Origin: Aquirufa ecclesiirivi
GTDB taxonomy: Bacteria; Bacteroidota; Bacteroidia; Cytophagales; Spirosomataceae
Direction of reading: 5' to 3'
Length of the DNA stretch: 64,000 nucleotides
NCBI RefSeq assembly: GCF_011250515.1
Contig: NZ_JAANOP010000002.1
Location: 395,226 to 459,225, forward strand
The notes beneath the pieces are model-generated. The model was not told where the DNA came from, did no database searches, and saw nothing but the letters and a program-made list of their open reading frames with translations. Shown piece after piece: positions 36,637 to 45,382 of the stretch (the first letter of the stretch is position 1; every line of letters starts with the position of its first letter). The translations under genes were made by a program, and so were the position numbers.

Positions 36637-37665
36637 ATGAATAAATCATTTGTTTCGTTTTCTGGCAGAAATTTTGACAATAAATTGCCGAAATACCAGC
36701 AATTAATTAATTCACTTCTTCAAGATATTGAGATGGGAGAATTGAAGCCAGGAGAGCGGCTTCCATCCATCAATGAAGCTTCAGAAGAATGTTACTTGTC
36801 CAGAGATACAGTAGAAAGAGCCTACACCGAATTACACAAAATGGGAGCCATTACTTCCATTTTCAGAAAAGGATATTTCATTTCTAATTCTTCCTTGAAA
36901 CTAAAAACAAAAGTGATGTTTTTAGTTGGTAAAATTACCGATACAAATAAAGCCATCTTCAATTCATTCAATGAGGCGGTAGGTAAAAATGTACTTGTAG
37001 ATATTTTTACGTATCAATACAAGACGCGCCAATTTCAAGAAATTTTAGGTCAGCAGTTGGGTAATTACCACTATTATGTCATTATGCCACATTTGATTGA
37101 AGAGGAAGAGGAGAACATCAAGTGTTTAAAGAAAATTGCGGGAGATCGATTGATCTTATTGGACCAACAATTTGAAAGCATACAAAATACGCATGCGAGT
37201 ATTGTTTGTCATCCCAAATCACAAATCATTCAAGAGTTTACCAACCATACAAACCTGTTTCAAAAATACCGTTGCTTAAATCTCGTGCTTACCGAAGAAG
37301 AATACTTCGATGCGGAATTTATCAATGGCTGTGGAGATTTCTGTGAATCCATCAACATGGATTTTAAAGTATTGGATGGTCTGGACGGAGAAGAATTAAA
37401 CCAAGGTGAATTGTACTTCACGTTAGATGATTCCGACTTAATTCAGGCCATCAAATACGCAGATAAGCAAAACTGGAAATTAGGACAAGATATGGGAATC
37501 ATTTCCTACAATGATCAAGGATATAAAGAAATATTATCAGGAGGAATCACCGTACTTTCCAATCAACCTGAGAAAATCGGTCGAAGAGCAGCAGCCCTTA
37601 TTGGAGAAAGCTATAAGACTACAGAAGAAATTGATCTACAATTGATCGTAAGACTATCACTTTAG
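36637..37665 (+). CDS. GntR-type transcriptional regulator with LacI-like effector domain
   Basis: A 342-residue regulator. The N-terminal winged HTH (about 15-85) reads ERLPSINEASEECYLSRDTVERAY, the GntR recognition region. From about 95 onward is a periplasmic-binding-protein-like domain with GMIISYNDQGYKEIL-type sequence at 290-310 and PEKIGRRAAALI near the end, as in LacI-type sensors. In Bacteroidota, this GntR plus LacI-like layout is common in sugar-responsive regulators. It is divergent from the HTCS gene with 303 bp between, so one may control the other or itself through the repeats there. The ligand is unknown. Confidence 0.88.
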   Translation: MNKSFVSFSGRNFDNKLPKYQQLINSLLQDIEMGELKPGERLPSINEASEECYLSRDTVERAYTELHKMGAITSIFRKGYFISNSSLKLKTKVMFLVGKITDTNKAIFNSFNEAVGKNVLVDIFTYQYKTRQFQEILGQQLGNYHYYVIMPHLIEEEEENIKCLKKIAGDRLILLDQQFESIQNTHASIVCHPKSQIIQEFTNHTNLFQKYRCLNLVLTEEEYFDAEFINGCGDFCESINMDFKVLDGLDGEELNQGELYFTLDDSDLIQAIKYADKQNWKLGQDMGIISYNDQGYKEILSGGITVLSNQPEKIGRRAAALIGESYKTTEEIDLQLIVRLSL

Positions 37666-37681
37666 GGTTTAATTTTGTGGA

Positions 37682-37714
37682 AACGGGTCATGAAATTCAT
37701 GACTCGTTTTTTTT
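37682..37714. terminator. Terminator of the GntR-type gene, folded into the end of queG
   Basis: Arms 37682-37693 and 37697-37708 pair with one G-T, with a three-base loop, then an eight-base T-run on the plus strand. The stop codon of the convergent queG (37697-37699) is inside the right arm, and the T-run on the other strand encodes its last Lys-Lys-Asn. Confidence 0.85.
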
Positions 37715-38638
37715 ATTTACATAATTTATGTTTCGTTGTAGGCCTGTAATTTTAGTCCTTTTAATGGCTGAATAATGAAATAGTTCTTTAAATACCTCTT
37801 CCGACAAAGATTCCCAATCTCCCCTTTCCATCGCTAAGAATGCAGGTTTCGCTTCCAACCTGGGTTCTTGATGTGCTTTGGAAAAGCGATTCCAAGGACA
37901 AACATCTTGGCAAATATCACATCCAAAAACCCAATCTTGGAAATCCGATTTCATCGATGCAGGAATACCTTCTTTCAATTCAATGGTAAAATAGGAGATA
38001 CATTTTGAACCATCTACCCAATATGGGCTTAAAGCATCAGTAGGACAAGCGTCAATACATCGGGTACAGGTCCCACAGAAATCCTTAATGGGTCCGTCAG
38101 GTTCAGCAGGTAGGTCAATTAGTAATTCTGCAATAAAATAAAAACTACCTTGTTTCGGTATAATCAAGTTACCATTTTTACCCATCCAGCCTAAACCCGA
38201 TTTTTTTGCCCAAGCTTTTTCTAAAACAGGAGCTGAATCTACAAACATTCGACCCGAAATTTCACCTAAATCCTCCTGGAGCTTATCCCACAAAATTTGC
38301 ATTTTATCCTTTACCACCCGGTGGTAATCTTCACCATAGGCATATTTGGAAATCTTAAAATGATGATTTAATGGTATAAGTTCTGGACTAGGAAAATAAT
38401 TGAATACTAAAGAAACCACTGTCTGACAGCCCTCTACTAATTTTCTAGGATCTAAACGCTTATCAAAATGATTAGCCATATAAGCCATTTCTCCCTGCAA
38501 TCCTTGATTTAACCAAGCCTCCAAACGAGGAGCTTCTTCTTCTAAAAAGTCAGCCTTGGATATTCCACAAAAAGAAAAACCCACTTCAAAGGCGCGATTT
38601 TTAATTAATGAAGAAACTTGTTTGGGATCTCGTGTCAT
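37697..38638 (-). CDS. queG: Epoxyqueuosine reductase QueG
   Basis: QueG reduces epoxyqueuosine to queuosine in tRNA using cobalamin and two 4Fe-4S clusters. The 313-residue protein shows [17 protein letters not shown] substrate region (as [11 protein letters not shown]), [23 protein letters not shown], which is diagnostic, and the ferredoxin motifs [15 protein letters not shown] and [11 protein letters not shown]. The ATG at 38638 is preferred to a TTG at 38674, which lies in the -33 box. The promoter ends five bases before the ATG. The last codons and stop are part of the terminator of the convergent gene. Confidence 0.96.
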   Translation of the reverse strand: MTRDPKQVSSLIKNRAFEVGFSFCGISKADFLEEEAPRLEAWLNQGLQGEMAYMANHFDKRLDPRKLVEGCQTVVSLVFNYFPSPELIPLNHHFKISKYAYGEDYHRVVKDKMQILWDKLQEDLGEISGRMFVDSAPVLEKAWAKKSGLGWMGKNGNLIIPKQGSFYFIAELLIDLPAEPDGPIKDFCGTCTRCIDACPTDALSPYWVDGSKCISYFTIELKEGIPASMKSDFQDWVFGCDICQDVCPWNRFSKAHQEPRLEAKPAFLAMERGDWESLSEEVFKELFHYSAIKRTKITGLQRNINYVNKKNES

Positions 38639-38643
38639 ATTCC

Positions 38644-38675
38644 TAAAATTACGAAGATGCCTTATCTCTGCCAAA
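38644..38675 (-). promoter_or_regulatory. Promoter-like site for queG
   Basis: On the minus strand: TTTG (38675-38672), 20 bases, TAATTTTA (38651-38644), matching the Bacteroidota consensus except for the last base. It ends five bases before the ATG at 38638, so transcription would start at or just before the start codon. Confidence 0.5.
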
Positions 38676-38703
38676 CTGTCATAAAATACTTTTTGGCTTA
38701 TGA

Positions 38704-38734
38704 TTTGCGAGGCTATGAAAGCGTATTAATTTTG
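38704..38734 (+). promoter_or_regulatory. Consensus Bacteroidota promoter for grpE-dnaJ
   Basis: TTTG (38704-38707), exactly 19 bases, TAATTTTG (38727-38734): a full match to TTTG-N19-TAnnTTTG. Only four bases separate it from the grpE ATG at 38739. No CIRCE-type inverted repeat is seen next to it. Confidence 0.7.
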
Positions 38735-38738
38735 CCTT

Positions 38739-39263
38739 ATGAAAAAGAAAGAAAACGAGAATAATTTAGAGGAAGAGAAAATTCCAGCCGAAAATCAGGA
38801 AAATTTGACAGATAACGAAGAGACAGAAACACAAGAGACTCCTACAGATGAGTTGGCAGAAATGAAGGAAAAATACCTTCGCTTGTATTCTGACTTTGAA
38901 AATTTCAGAAAGCGGACAGCCAAAGAGAAAGTAGAATTAATCCAAACAGCATCTGCAGGATTGATTGTAGAATTACTTCCTGTCATCGATGATTACGAAC
39001 GCGCTCTAGCCAATGCTCCCGAAGGAGAAATTTCAGAAGGTATTCAATTAATTTTTGCCAAAATCAATTCGGTTTTACAATCGAAAGGATTAAAAGAATT
39101 ACATGCCAAAGGTGAAGTATTTGATGCGGAAATTCATGATTGCATTACGCAATTTGCCGCACCAACAGAAGCCGATAAAGGCAAAGTGATAGAAGTGATT
39201 GAAAAAGGATATACGTTACACGAAAAAGTCATCCGCTTTGCGAAAGTGGTGGTTGGTAATTAA
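38739..39263 (+). CDS. grpE: Nucleotide exchange factor GrpE
   Basis: GrpE releases ADP from DnaK in the Hsp70 cycle. The 174-residue protein has the usual very acidic disordered start (to about residue 40), a long helix with [21 protein letters not shown], and the beta domain signature of the family in [16 protein letters not shown] and [25 protein letters not shown]. Length is typical. It is followed after eight bases by dnaJ. DnaK itself is not in the window. The promoter directly abuts the start codon. Confidence 0.97.
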   Translation: MKKKENENNLEEEKIPAENQENLTDNEETETQETPTDELAEMKEKYLRLYSDFENFRKRTAKEKVELIQTASAGLIVELLPVIDDYERALANAPEGEISEGIQLIFAKINSVLQSKGLKELHAKGEVFDAEIHDCITQFAAPTEADKGKVIEVIEKGYTLHEKVIRFAKVVVGN

Positions 39264-39271
39264 TAAGTAAA

Positions 39272-40429
39272 ATGGCTCAAAAAAGAGATTATTACGAGGT
39301 ATTGGGAGTAGCTAAAACAGCTTCTGAGGAGGAGATTAAGAAGGCCTATCGTAAGATGGCCATTAAATACCATCCAGATAAAAACCCTGATAATAAAGAA
39401 GCAGAAGAAAAATTCAAAGAAGCAGCTGAAGCCTATGAAGTTTTAAGCAATGCCCAGAAAAAAGCTCAGTATGACCGATTTGGACATGCCGGTATGGGTG
39501 GAGCTGCTAGTGGAGGATTCAATGGTGGGAATATGAACATGGAAGATATCTTCTCTCAATTTGGAGATATCTTTGGCGATGAAAGCCCATTTGGAAACTT
39601 TTTCTCTGGAGGCCGAGGTGGTGGAGGAAGACGCCAGCGCAAAGGTTCAGACCTACGCATTAAGCTCAAGCTGAATTTAGAAGAGATTGCCAATGGTGTA
39701 GAGAAAAAAATCAAAGTTAAACGCCATGTAGCCTGTAAAACTTGCTCTGGAAACGGCTCTAAAAATGGTACCGATTTAAAGACTTGTCAAACTTGTCAAG
39801 GTTCTGGTCAAGTTCGTCGCGTACAACAAACCATGTTAGGTCAAATGGTGACTTCATCTACCTGCCCTACGTGTAGTGGTGAAGGTAAAAGTGTTGGAGC
39901 TAAATGCGATGTATGTTTTGGTGAAGGCCGTGTTTTGGAAGAAGAAATCATTCCAATCAAAATTCCTGCTGGTGTATCCAACGATATGCAGCTATCCATG
40001 AATGGAAAAGGAAATGTTCCTCCTCGGGGTGGAGTTGCGGGTGATTTATTAATTGTGATTGAAGAGGAAGCCCATGAAGTTTTACACCGAGATGGAAATA
40101 ATATCATATTTGATTTATACGTCAGCTTTGCTGATGCCGCTTTAGGTACCTCAGTAGAGGTTCCGACGATCGGTGGTAAAGCCAAAATCAATTTAGAGGC
40201 AGGAACTCAAAGTGGTAAAATTCTTCGCTTAAAAGGCAAAGGAATTAAAGAGTTGAATGGATATCATGTAGGCGACCAATTAGTTCACGTGAATATTTGG
40301 ACACCCAAACAATTGACCAAAGAAGAAACCGAAATTTTAGAGAAATTAAGAAGTTCGGAAAACTTTACTCCTCAACCAGGAAAATCGGACAAAGGTTTCT
40401 TCCACAAGGTTCGAGATATGTTCAGTTAG
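39272..40429 (+). CDS. dnaJ: Chaperone DnaJ
   Basis: A 385-residue type I J-protein. The J domain holds the HPD motif in [16 protein letters not shown] near residue 32. A Gly/Phe/Met-rich linker spans about 75-125. Four zinc-binding CxxCxGxG repeats follow at about 152-218: [24 protein letters not shown] and CDVCFGEG. Substrate-binding domains and a dimerisation end complete the protein. It stimulates DnaK ATPase activity and delivers unfolded proteins. It forms an operon with grpE and ends at a strong terminator. Confidence 0.98.
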   Translation: MAQKRDYYEVLGVAKTASEEEIKKAYRKMAIKYHPDKNPDNKEAEEKFKEAAEAYEVLSNAQKKAQYDRFGHAGMGGAASGGFNGGNMNMEDIFSQFGDIFGDESPFGNFFSGGRGGGGRRQRKGSDLRIKLKLNLEEIANGVEKKIKVKRHVACKTCSGNGSKNGTDLKTCQTCQGSGQVRRVQQTMLGQMVTSSTCPTCSGEGKSVGAKCDVCFGEGRVLEEEIIPIKIPAGVSNDMQLSMNGKGNVPPRGGVAGDLLIVIEEEAHEVLHRDGNNIIFDLYVSFADAALGTSVEVPTIGGKAKINLEAGTQSGKILRLKGKGIKELNGYHVGDQLVHVNIWTPKQLTKEETEILEKLRSSENFTPQPGKSDKGFFHKVRDMFS

Positions 40430-40449
40430 ATATAACTTAATAGGTATTA

Positions 40450-40489
40450 AAACAAAGAAAGGCTTGATCACTCAAGCCTTTCTTTGTTT
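40450..40489. terminator. Bidirectional terminator between dnaJ and the DUF2723 gene
   Basis: A perfect 18-bp stem (40450-40467 with 40472-40489) closes on a TCAC loop. The core GGCTTGA/TCAAGCC is flanked by A/T-rich arms. It lies between the convergent stops at 40429 and 40510. Confidence 0.92.
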
Positions 40490-40509
40490 GATAGCCTTCA
40501 ATCATCATT

Positions 40510-43488
40510 TTACCCATTGATACGGGTAATCTGCTTATTGAATATTTCTTCCAATTCCTTGTACTTCGCAGGATTAACTTTTGATTCCTTAAAAGCAGAA
40601 ACAATCAAATTCATCTCATAGAATGCGATCTGTATATCCCGATCATGTGAACGAATATTGTCCTCAGAGAAGTAAAAATCAATCGCCTTAGAATTTCGCT
40701 TAATAATGGTATTCGCCATACTCAAGGCTTTAGCTTCATCACCAATCTCTAAATACAAACCAACTGAGCTAGCCGAAAACTGGTCGTATGGAATAACTTT
40801 GTTTGGCATAACTTTATCCAAATAATCCAAAACTTGTTTGGCCTTAGGTAAATTGCCTTCACGAATCAACTGATCGGCTAAACGATAAACACCTAAACGA
40901 GCCGTTACACTTGGGATTCCTAAATAGAAATCACCATGGTAGTAAATCTTCTCATTATTTAAACCTCTCCAATACATTTTATTCAAGAAGTTATCCGCCA
41001 TGATTTTTGTGTTCACAAAACCATCTTTGGCTCCTGGGATTTTGAAAGGCATTAAACGGTAAGCATAACCCTCCAATTGCATACTTTCTTTCAATCCTAA
41101 ATATTGATCATTCGGCAAAGTAGATGCAAAATAGATAGGACGTTTCCATCCTGCTTTCGCATTATTTGAAATAACTTCCAATTGAATCAATTCTCCTTTA
41201 AAGATATTTTTACCGGGAAGCTTCCAACCAATGCTGGTACTCAAGAAAGGCGTAAACTCTTTAGGGAACCAATTACTGGACGCAATTTCCGTCGGATTGA
41301 CTGGTATCACCAATGAATCTGAAGGGAAAGTATTGATCGTATCGCCCGATTGAGTTTGTGCTTGAATTCTTGGATCATTTTTATGCAATAAATCCAAATA
41401 GTCAGGCAATGACATCCCCGTGATGTTCGGATTACCATTGTACATGATTTGATCATTAACCCCCTCTAAGAATTGGTCTTTGGTCAATTCAATCGGCAAA
41501 GGTGCTGATTGATACGTTTGACGCTTCATTTGGTCAATGTACCAATCTGTACCCAACAATGATAAATTACAAACACGCACGTCCGTACGGAAACCTTCCA
41601 CTTCTTGTACGTACCAAAGAGGGAAAGTATCATTGTCACCGCCAGTAAATAGAATAGCATTTGGCGCACAACTATTCAACAAGTTCTTAGCAAAATCAAT
41701 TTGATGGTATCTCCCACTTCTATCGTGATCATCCCAGTTTTGCTGAGCCATAATCAAGGGTGCTGAAAGTCCAAATACAGCTAATAATGACCATTTCAAT
41801 TGCGGACTTCGAACAATTTTTGTTAACCATTCTCCGATTTGCATGACACCTAAACCTGCCCAAATCGCCATAAAATAGAAAGAACCAACATAAATATAAT
41901 CACGTTCACGTGGCTCCACGGGTGGTGAATTCAAGTAAACCACCAAGGCTACCCCACTGAGAACAAACATTAATATAGTTATCAGAAAATCCTTTTCATT
42001 TTTACTATACAAAAGGTAAAAACCTAAGAAAACTAAGATAAGTGGTAAGAAGAAATAATTATTTCTAGCTTTATTATTGGCTAAATTTTCGGGTAATTTA
42101 GAGGAGTCTTGGAATGGATTTATAGCCCAAGCATCTTGATAATCACTTTCTCTACCTAAGAAATTCCATAGCAGATAACGCATGTACATATGTCCGACTT
42201 GATGAGTGAACATAAAACGTAAATTATCCCCAAAACTTGGTTTTTGACCCGCTGGAATTCCCAACATTTCTTGGTACAAGGCCACATGCTGCGGCGAATT
42301 ACTGTATACACGAGGCAACAACATTTGCTGGTCTTTTTGGTACACATATTCTGGTTTGTAAGTGTAAACCTCGTATTTACCGTCTTTCAACTTATAAACA
42401 GGCTCCCCTTGCTTAAATTCTTCAATTTCAGCCGTATATACAGGACCGTATAGCAAAGAACGCTCACCATATTGCTCCCTTTTCAAATACTTTAAGAAAT
42501 TCAAAATATTGCTTGGGTCATTCTCATTAATCGGAGGATTATATCCAGAACGTACTAAAGCCACCGTGTAGGTGGAATACCCGATCATCAAGAATACAAA
42601 TGAAAACAAGGCAATATTCAACACCTCTTTACCTTTGGCATATGAATAACGTATCCCTAAAACAACGGCTAAGACGATTAAAAACAAGAAAAATAAGGCC
42701 CCACTTCCATTACTAAATCCAAGTGAATTCACAAAGAATAATTCAAACTTGAATGCAACAGAAGGTAAGCCAGGAATGATACCTGAATTAATGATTGCCA
42801 AAATTACTAAACCAATGAACATGGCTATAAAACCGCCTTTATAAGTTGGTTTAGCTTCACGCTTAAAATAATATAAGATGGCCAAGGCTGGTAAAGTCAC
42901 CAAGTTCAATAAATGGACACCAATAGAAAGGCCCACTAAATAGGCAATAAATAAAATCCAACGATTCGCTTCAGCACGATCTTCAACTAATTCCCAGCGG
43001 AAAGCTGCCCAAACGACAATGGCTGTAAAGAATGACGACATGGCATATACTTCTGCTTCAACTGCTGAAAACCAGAAAGAATCAGAGAAGGTATAAATTA
43101 AGGAACCAACTACCCCCGAAAACAATAAGGTATAGGTTTCTGGCTTAGACAGTTCTTCAAATGATTTGTTAATGACCTTACGACCAATCATCACGATGGT
43201 CCAATGCATGAAAAGGATAGTCAAGGCACTGCTGATAACCGAAAGCATGTTGACCCAAAAGGCCACCCGACTCACATCTCCTAGCGCCAACAATGAAAAC
43301 ATTCTTCCAAGTAAAAGGAATAAGGGTGCTCCTGGAGGGTGAGGAACCTGTAGCTTATAGGAACAGGCGATGAATTCACCGCAATCCCAAAAGGAGGCTG
43401 TAGGTTCAACGGTTAGTGTATAAGTAACTAATGCGATGGCAAATACAAACCACCCTGTTACGTTATTTAAGCGTTTAAAATTCATCAT
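40510..43488 (-). CDS. DUF2723/GT117 membrane glycosyltransferase
   Basis: A 992-residue polytopic membrane protein. The N-terminal block TASFWDCGEFIACSYKLQVPHPPGAPLF is the DUF2723 signature, and the Asp-Glu of WDCGEF is the likely catalytic region, as in GT-C enzymes. About a dozen membrane helices are followed near 555-930 by a soluble region (LFTGGDNDTFPLWYVQEVEG), then a TPR-like helical end. In Bacteroidota this family is linked to general protein O-glycosylation or lipid-linked sugar transfer (family knowledge; activity here is inference). Starts at ATG 43488 or the next codon. Confidence 0.93.
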   Translation of the reverse strand: MMNFKRLNNVTGWFVFAIALVTYTLTVEPTASFWDCGEFIACSYKLQVPHPPGAPLFLLLGRMFSLLALGDVSRVAFWVNMLSVISSALTILFMHWTIVMIGRKVINKSFEELSKPETYTLLFSGVVGSLIYTFSDSFWFSAVEAEVYAMSSFFTAIVVWAAFRWELVEDRAEANRWILFIAYLVGLSIGVHLLNLVTLPALAILYYFKREAKPTYKGGFIAMFIGLVILAIINSGIIPGLPSVAFKFELFFVNSLGFSNGSGALFFLFLIVLAVVLGIRYSYAKGKEVLNIALFSFVFLMIGYSTYTVALVRSGYNPPINENDPSNILNFLKYLKREQYGERSLLYGPVYTAEIEEFKQGEPVYKLKDGKYEVYTYKPEYVYQKDQQMLLPRVYSNSPQHVALYQEMLGIPAGQKPSFGDNLRFMFTHQVGHMYMRYLLWNFLGRESDYQDAWAINPFQDSSKLPENLANNKARNNYFFLPLILVFLGFYLLYSKNEKDFLITILMFVLSGVALVVYLNSPPVEPRERDYIYVGSFYFMAIWAGLGVMQIGEWLTKIVRSPQLKWSLLAVFGLSAPLIMAQQNWDDHDRSGRYHQIDFAKNLLNSCAPNAILFTGGDNDTFPLWYVQEVEGFRTDVRVCNLSLLGTDWYIDQMKRQTYQSAPLPIELTKDQFLEGVNDQIMYNGNPNITGMSLPDYLDLLHKNDPRIQAQTQSGDTINTFPSDSLVIPVNPTEIASSNWFPKEFTPFLSTSIGWKLPGKNIFKGELIQLEVISNNAKAGWKRPIYFASTLPNDQYLGLKESMQLEGYAYRLMPFKIPGAKDGFVNTKIMADNFLNKMYWRGLNNEKIYYHGDFYLGIPSVTARLGVYRLADQLIREGNLPKAKQVLDYLDKVMPNKVIPYDQFSASSVGLYLEIGDEAKALSMANTIIKRNSKAIDFYFSEDNIRSHDRDIQIAFYEMNLIVSAFKESKVNPAKYKELEEIFNKQITRING

Positions 43489-43505
43489 ATGTTAGAAATT
43501 AAAAT

Positions 43506-43533
43506 CAAATGTACAGGGATTCGTCCTGTCAAA
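43506..43533 (-). promoter_or_regulatory. Promoter-like site for the DUF2723 gene
   Basis: On the minus strand: TTTG (43533-43530), 16 bases, TACATTTG (43513-43506), a perfect -7 box with a short spacer. The spacer holds an inverted repeat, ACAGG/CCTGT (43513-43529), that could be an operator. Confidence 0.4.
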
Positions 43534-43556
43534 AAAAAGCTTTCTGTTAAGAGTTG

Positions 43557-44582
43557 TTAATTGAATTGCTTTAAAAAGCGAACGTCATTTTCGGTAAATA
43601 AGCGTAAATCTTTGATTTGATATTTCAACATTGTGATGCGTTCAATACCCATTCCAAAGGCAAATCCATTGTATTTCTTCGAATCAATTCCCACATTTTC
43701 TAAAACGTTAGGATCCACCATACCCGCTCCCGCTATTTCTACCCATCCTGCTTGCTTACATACGTTACAACCTTCTCCTTTACACAAAAGACAGGTAATA
43801 TCCATTTCGGCACTTGGCTCTGTAAATGGAAAATACGATGGACGGAAACGAACTTTGGTATCTTTTCCAAACATCTCTTTGGCAAAGTGATATAGGGTAT
43901 CTTTCAAATCCTTGAAACTCACTTTTTCATCCACATACAATCCTTCTACCTGATGAAAAAGGCAGTGCGCACGAGCAGAAATTGCTTCATTTCGGTAAAC
44001 ACGACCCGGCATAACCGAACGAATGGGAGGTTTCTGATGCTGCATCAAACGTATTTGCACATTGGACGTATGCGTTCTTAATAAAACATCATCTTGAATT
44101 TCTCCTGCTCCTTTTTCAATAAAAAACGTATCCTGCATCTCTCTAGCTGGGTGATTAGCCGGAAAATTTAAGGCAGTAAAGTTGTAAAAATCCGTTTCTA
44201 TCTCTGGTCCATCAGAAACAGAAAATCCCATGCGATTGAAGATTTCTAATATACGGCTACGGACTAAAGTCAAGGGATGTATCGTTCCTTGCTGAACAGG
44301 ACTAGATAAAGTCAAATCTGAAGGAATGACAAAGTTAGACTTCGCATCAGCAAATGATTCCTGAGCAAGTGTAAACTTATTTTCAGCTAGATTTTTTAAT
44401 TGATTTAAGGCTTGACCAACCTCTCTCCTATTTTCAGCAGGCACATCTTTTAAGCCGTCAAACAAACTAGCTAAACGACTTTTACGACCTACAAACTGAA
44501 TTCGGAATTGCTCTACATCAGATTCATTTGAAATGACAAAAGCCTCAATTTCATCCTGAATCACCTTTATTTGTTCATTCAT
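43557..44582 (-). CDS. pheS: Phenylalanyl-tRNA synthetase alpha subunit PheS
   Basis: A 341-residue class II aminoacyl-tRNA synthetase subunit that forms an alpha2-beta2 enzyme with PheT. A coiled-coil tRNA-binding arm occupies about residues 1-90. Motif 2 is in GRVYRNEAISARAHCLFHQVEG, and motif 3 in FAFGMGIERITMLKY. The block ITCLLCKGEGCNVCKQAGW has the paired cysteines seen in many bacterial PheS proteins. Length is normal. pheT is not in the window. It lies 15 bp downstream of the barrel-protein gene and may be co-transcribed with it. Confidence 0.97.
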   Translation of the reverse strand: MNEQIKVIQDEIEAFVISNESDVEQFRIQFVGRKSRLASLFDGLKDVPAENRREVGQALNQLKNLAENKFTLAQESFADAKSNFVIPSDLTLSSPVQQGTIHPLTLVRSRILEIFNRMGFSVSDGPEIETDFYNFTALNFPANHPAREMQDTFFIEKGAGEIQDDVLLRTHTSNVQIRLMQHQKPPIRSVMPGRVYRNEAISARAHCLFHQVEGLYVDEKVSFKDLKDTLYHFAKEMFGKDTKVRFRPSYFPFTEPSAEMDITCLLCKGEGCNVCKQAGWVEIAGAGMVDPNVLENVGIDSKKYNGFAFGMGIERITMLKYQIKDLRLFTENDVRFLKQFN

Positions 44583-44597
44583 TCAATAAAACGTTAA

Positions 44598-45278
44598 TTA
44601 TAATATTTTTATACCTAAGGTTAGATGCCAAACACTTGCCTTTTGCGAAATATTCACATCGGAAGGAATGGGCACTGTATTTGACAAATCTGTTAAATTC
44701 CCTTCATAGCGCAGATCTAAGGTTAATCCCAATAAATCCAAACCTCCTCCTACGGTATAGGAAAAATATGCCTTGGAGATCGCATCTCGAACAGAGGCTG
44801 ATGATGCTACGGTAGTAATCGCTTGAGCAATGGTATTATCTGAATTCAAATTATACGATGCCACAGGGCCAGCCAAAACGTGTAATGGACCTAGTTTGTA
44901 TCCCAACAAGATAGGTACATCTAAGCTCGTATAAGCTACATCAACCATTTTATTCAAACTAGTTACGTTGATTGTGGCATTTTTGGCAGTAACTAATACT
45001 TCGGGCTCAATGAACAATTTACGTCCTACTCGTGCATAAACACCACCAACATAACCCGTTTTTAAAGCCAGATTTTGACTAATTATTTCATTAATTGGAA
45101 CAGAAGCTCCTTTATAAGTCATACTTTCTACATTAATGGAGGATAAAGTGATACCTCCTTTTATTCCAAATCGGAATAAACTACCTGTAACCTTGCGAGC
45201 CCCAAATTGGGCATTAGCTTGAAAAATCATTCCTGAAAGGAACAAAAACAGTAAGCTGAACTTCATTGACTTTTTCAT
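44598..45278 (-). CDS. PorT-like outer-membrane beta-barrel protein
   Basis: A 226-residue exported protein with a signal peptide ending at FQANAQ (about residue 24). The mature part begins RFGIKGGITLSSINVESMTY and alternates short amphipathic strands (KLFIEPEVLVTAKNATIN, FSYTVGGGLDLLGLTLDLRYEG), ending in HLTLGIKIL, as in eight-stranded barrels of the PorT/OMP_b-brl_2 type. PorT in other Bacteroidota supports type IX secretion, but many paralogues of this fold have unknown roles, so I do not use the name. Located 15 bp upstream of pheS. A -7-like TAATTTTA lies at 45307-45314 on the minus strand. Confidence 0.8.
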   Translation of the reverse strand: MKKSMKFSLLFLFLSGMIFQANAQFGARKVTGSLFRFGIKGGITLSSINVESMTYKGASVPINEIISQNLALKTGYVGGVYARVGRKLFIEPEVLVTAKNATINVTSLNKMVDVAYTSLDVPILLGYKLGPLHVLAGPVASYNLNSDNTIAQAITTVASSASVRDAISKAYFSYTVGGGLDLLGLTLDLRYEGNLTDLSNTVPIPSDVNISQKASVWHLTLGIKIL

Positions 45279-45356
45279 GATTGGGCGGTTTAATTCAATT
45301 AGCTTGTAAAATTATCCTTTTTACTTCGAAAAAAAAGGAAAAACCAAATCAAAGCG

Positions 45357-45364
45357 TAATTTTG
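45357..45364 (+). promoter_or_regulatory. -7 promoter box before radA
   Basis: TAATTTTG, a perfect TAnnTTTG, lies 18 bases before the radA GTG. No good TTTG is found 17-23 bases upstream, so the promoter is only partly supported. Confidence 0.35.
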
Positions 45365-45382
45365 GGTTCTTAATCTATTTAT

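Noticed and set aside
38643..38674. Longer QueG start at TTG 38674
   Set aside because: The TTG lies in the -33 element of a well-spaced promoter and the added residues are not family-like.
38704..38738. CIRCE or other heat-shock operator before grpE
   Set aside because: No TTAGCACTC-9-GAGTGCTAA-type inverted repeat is present.
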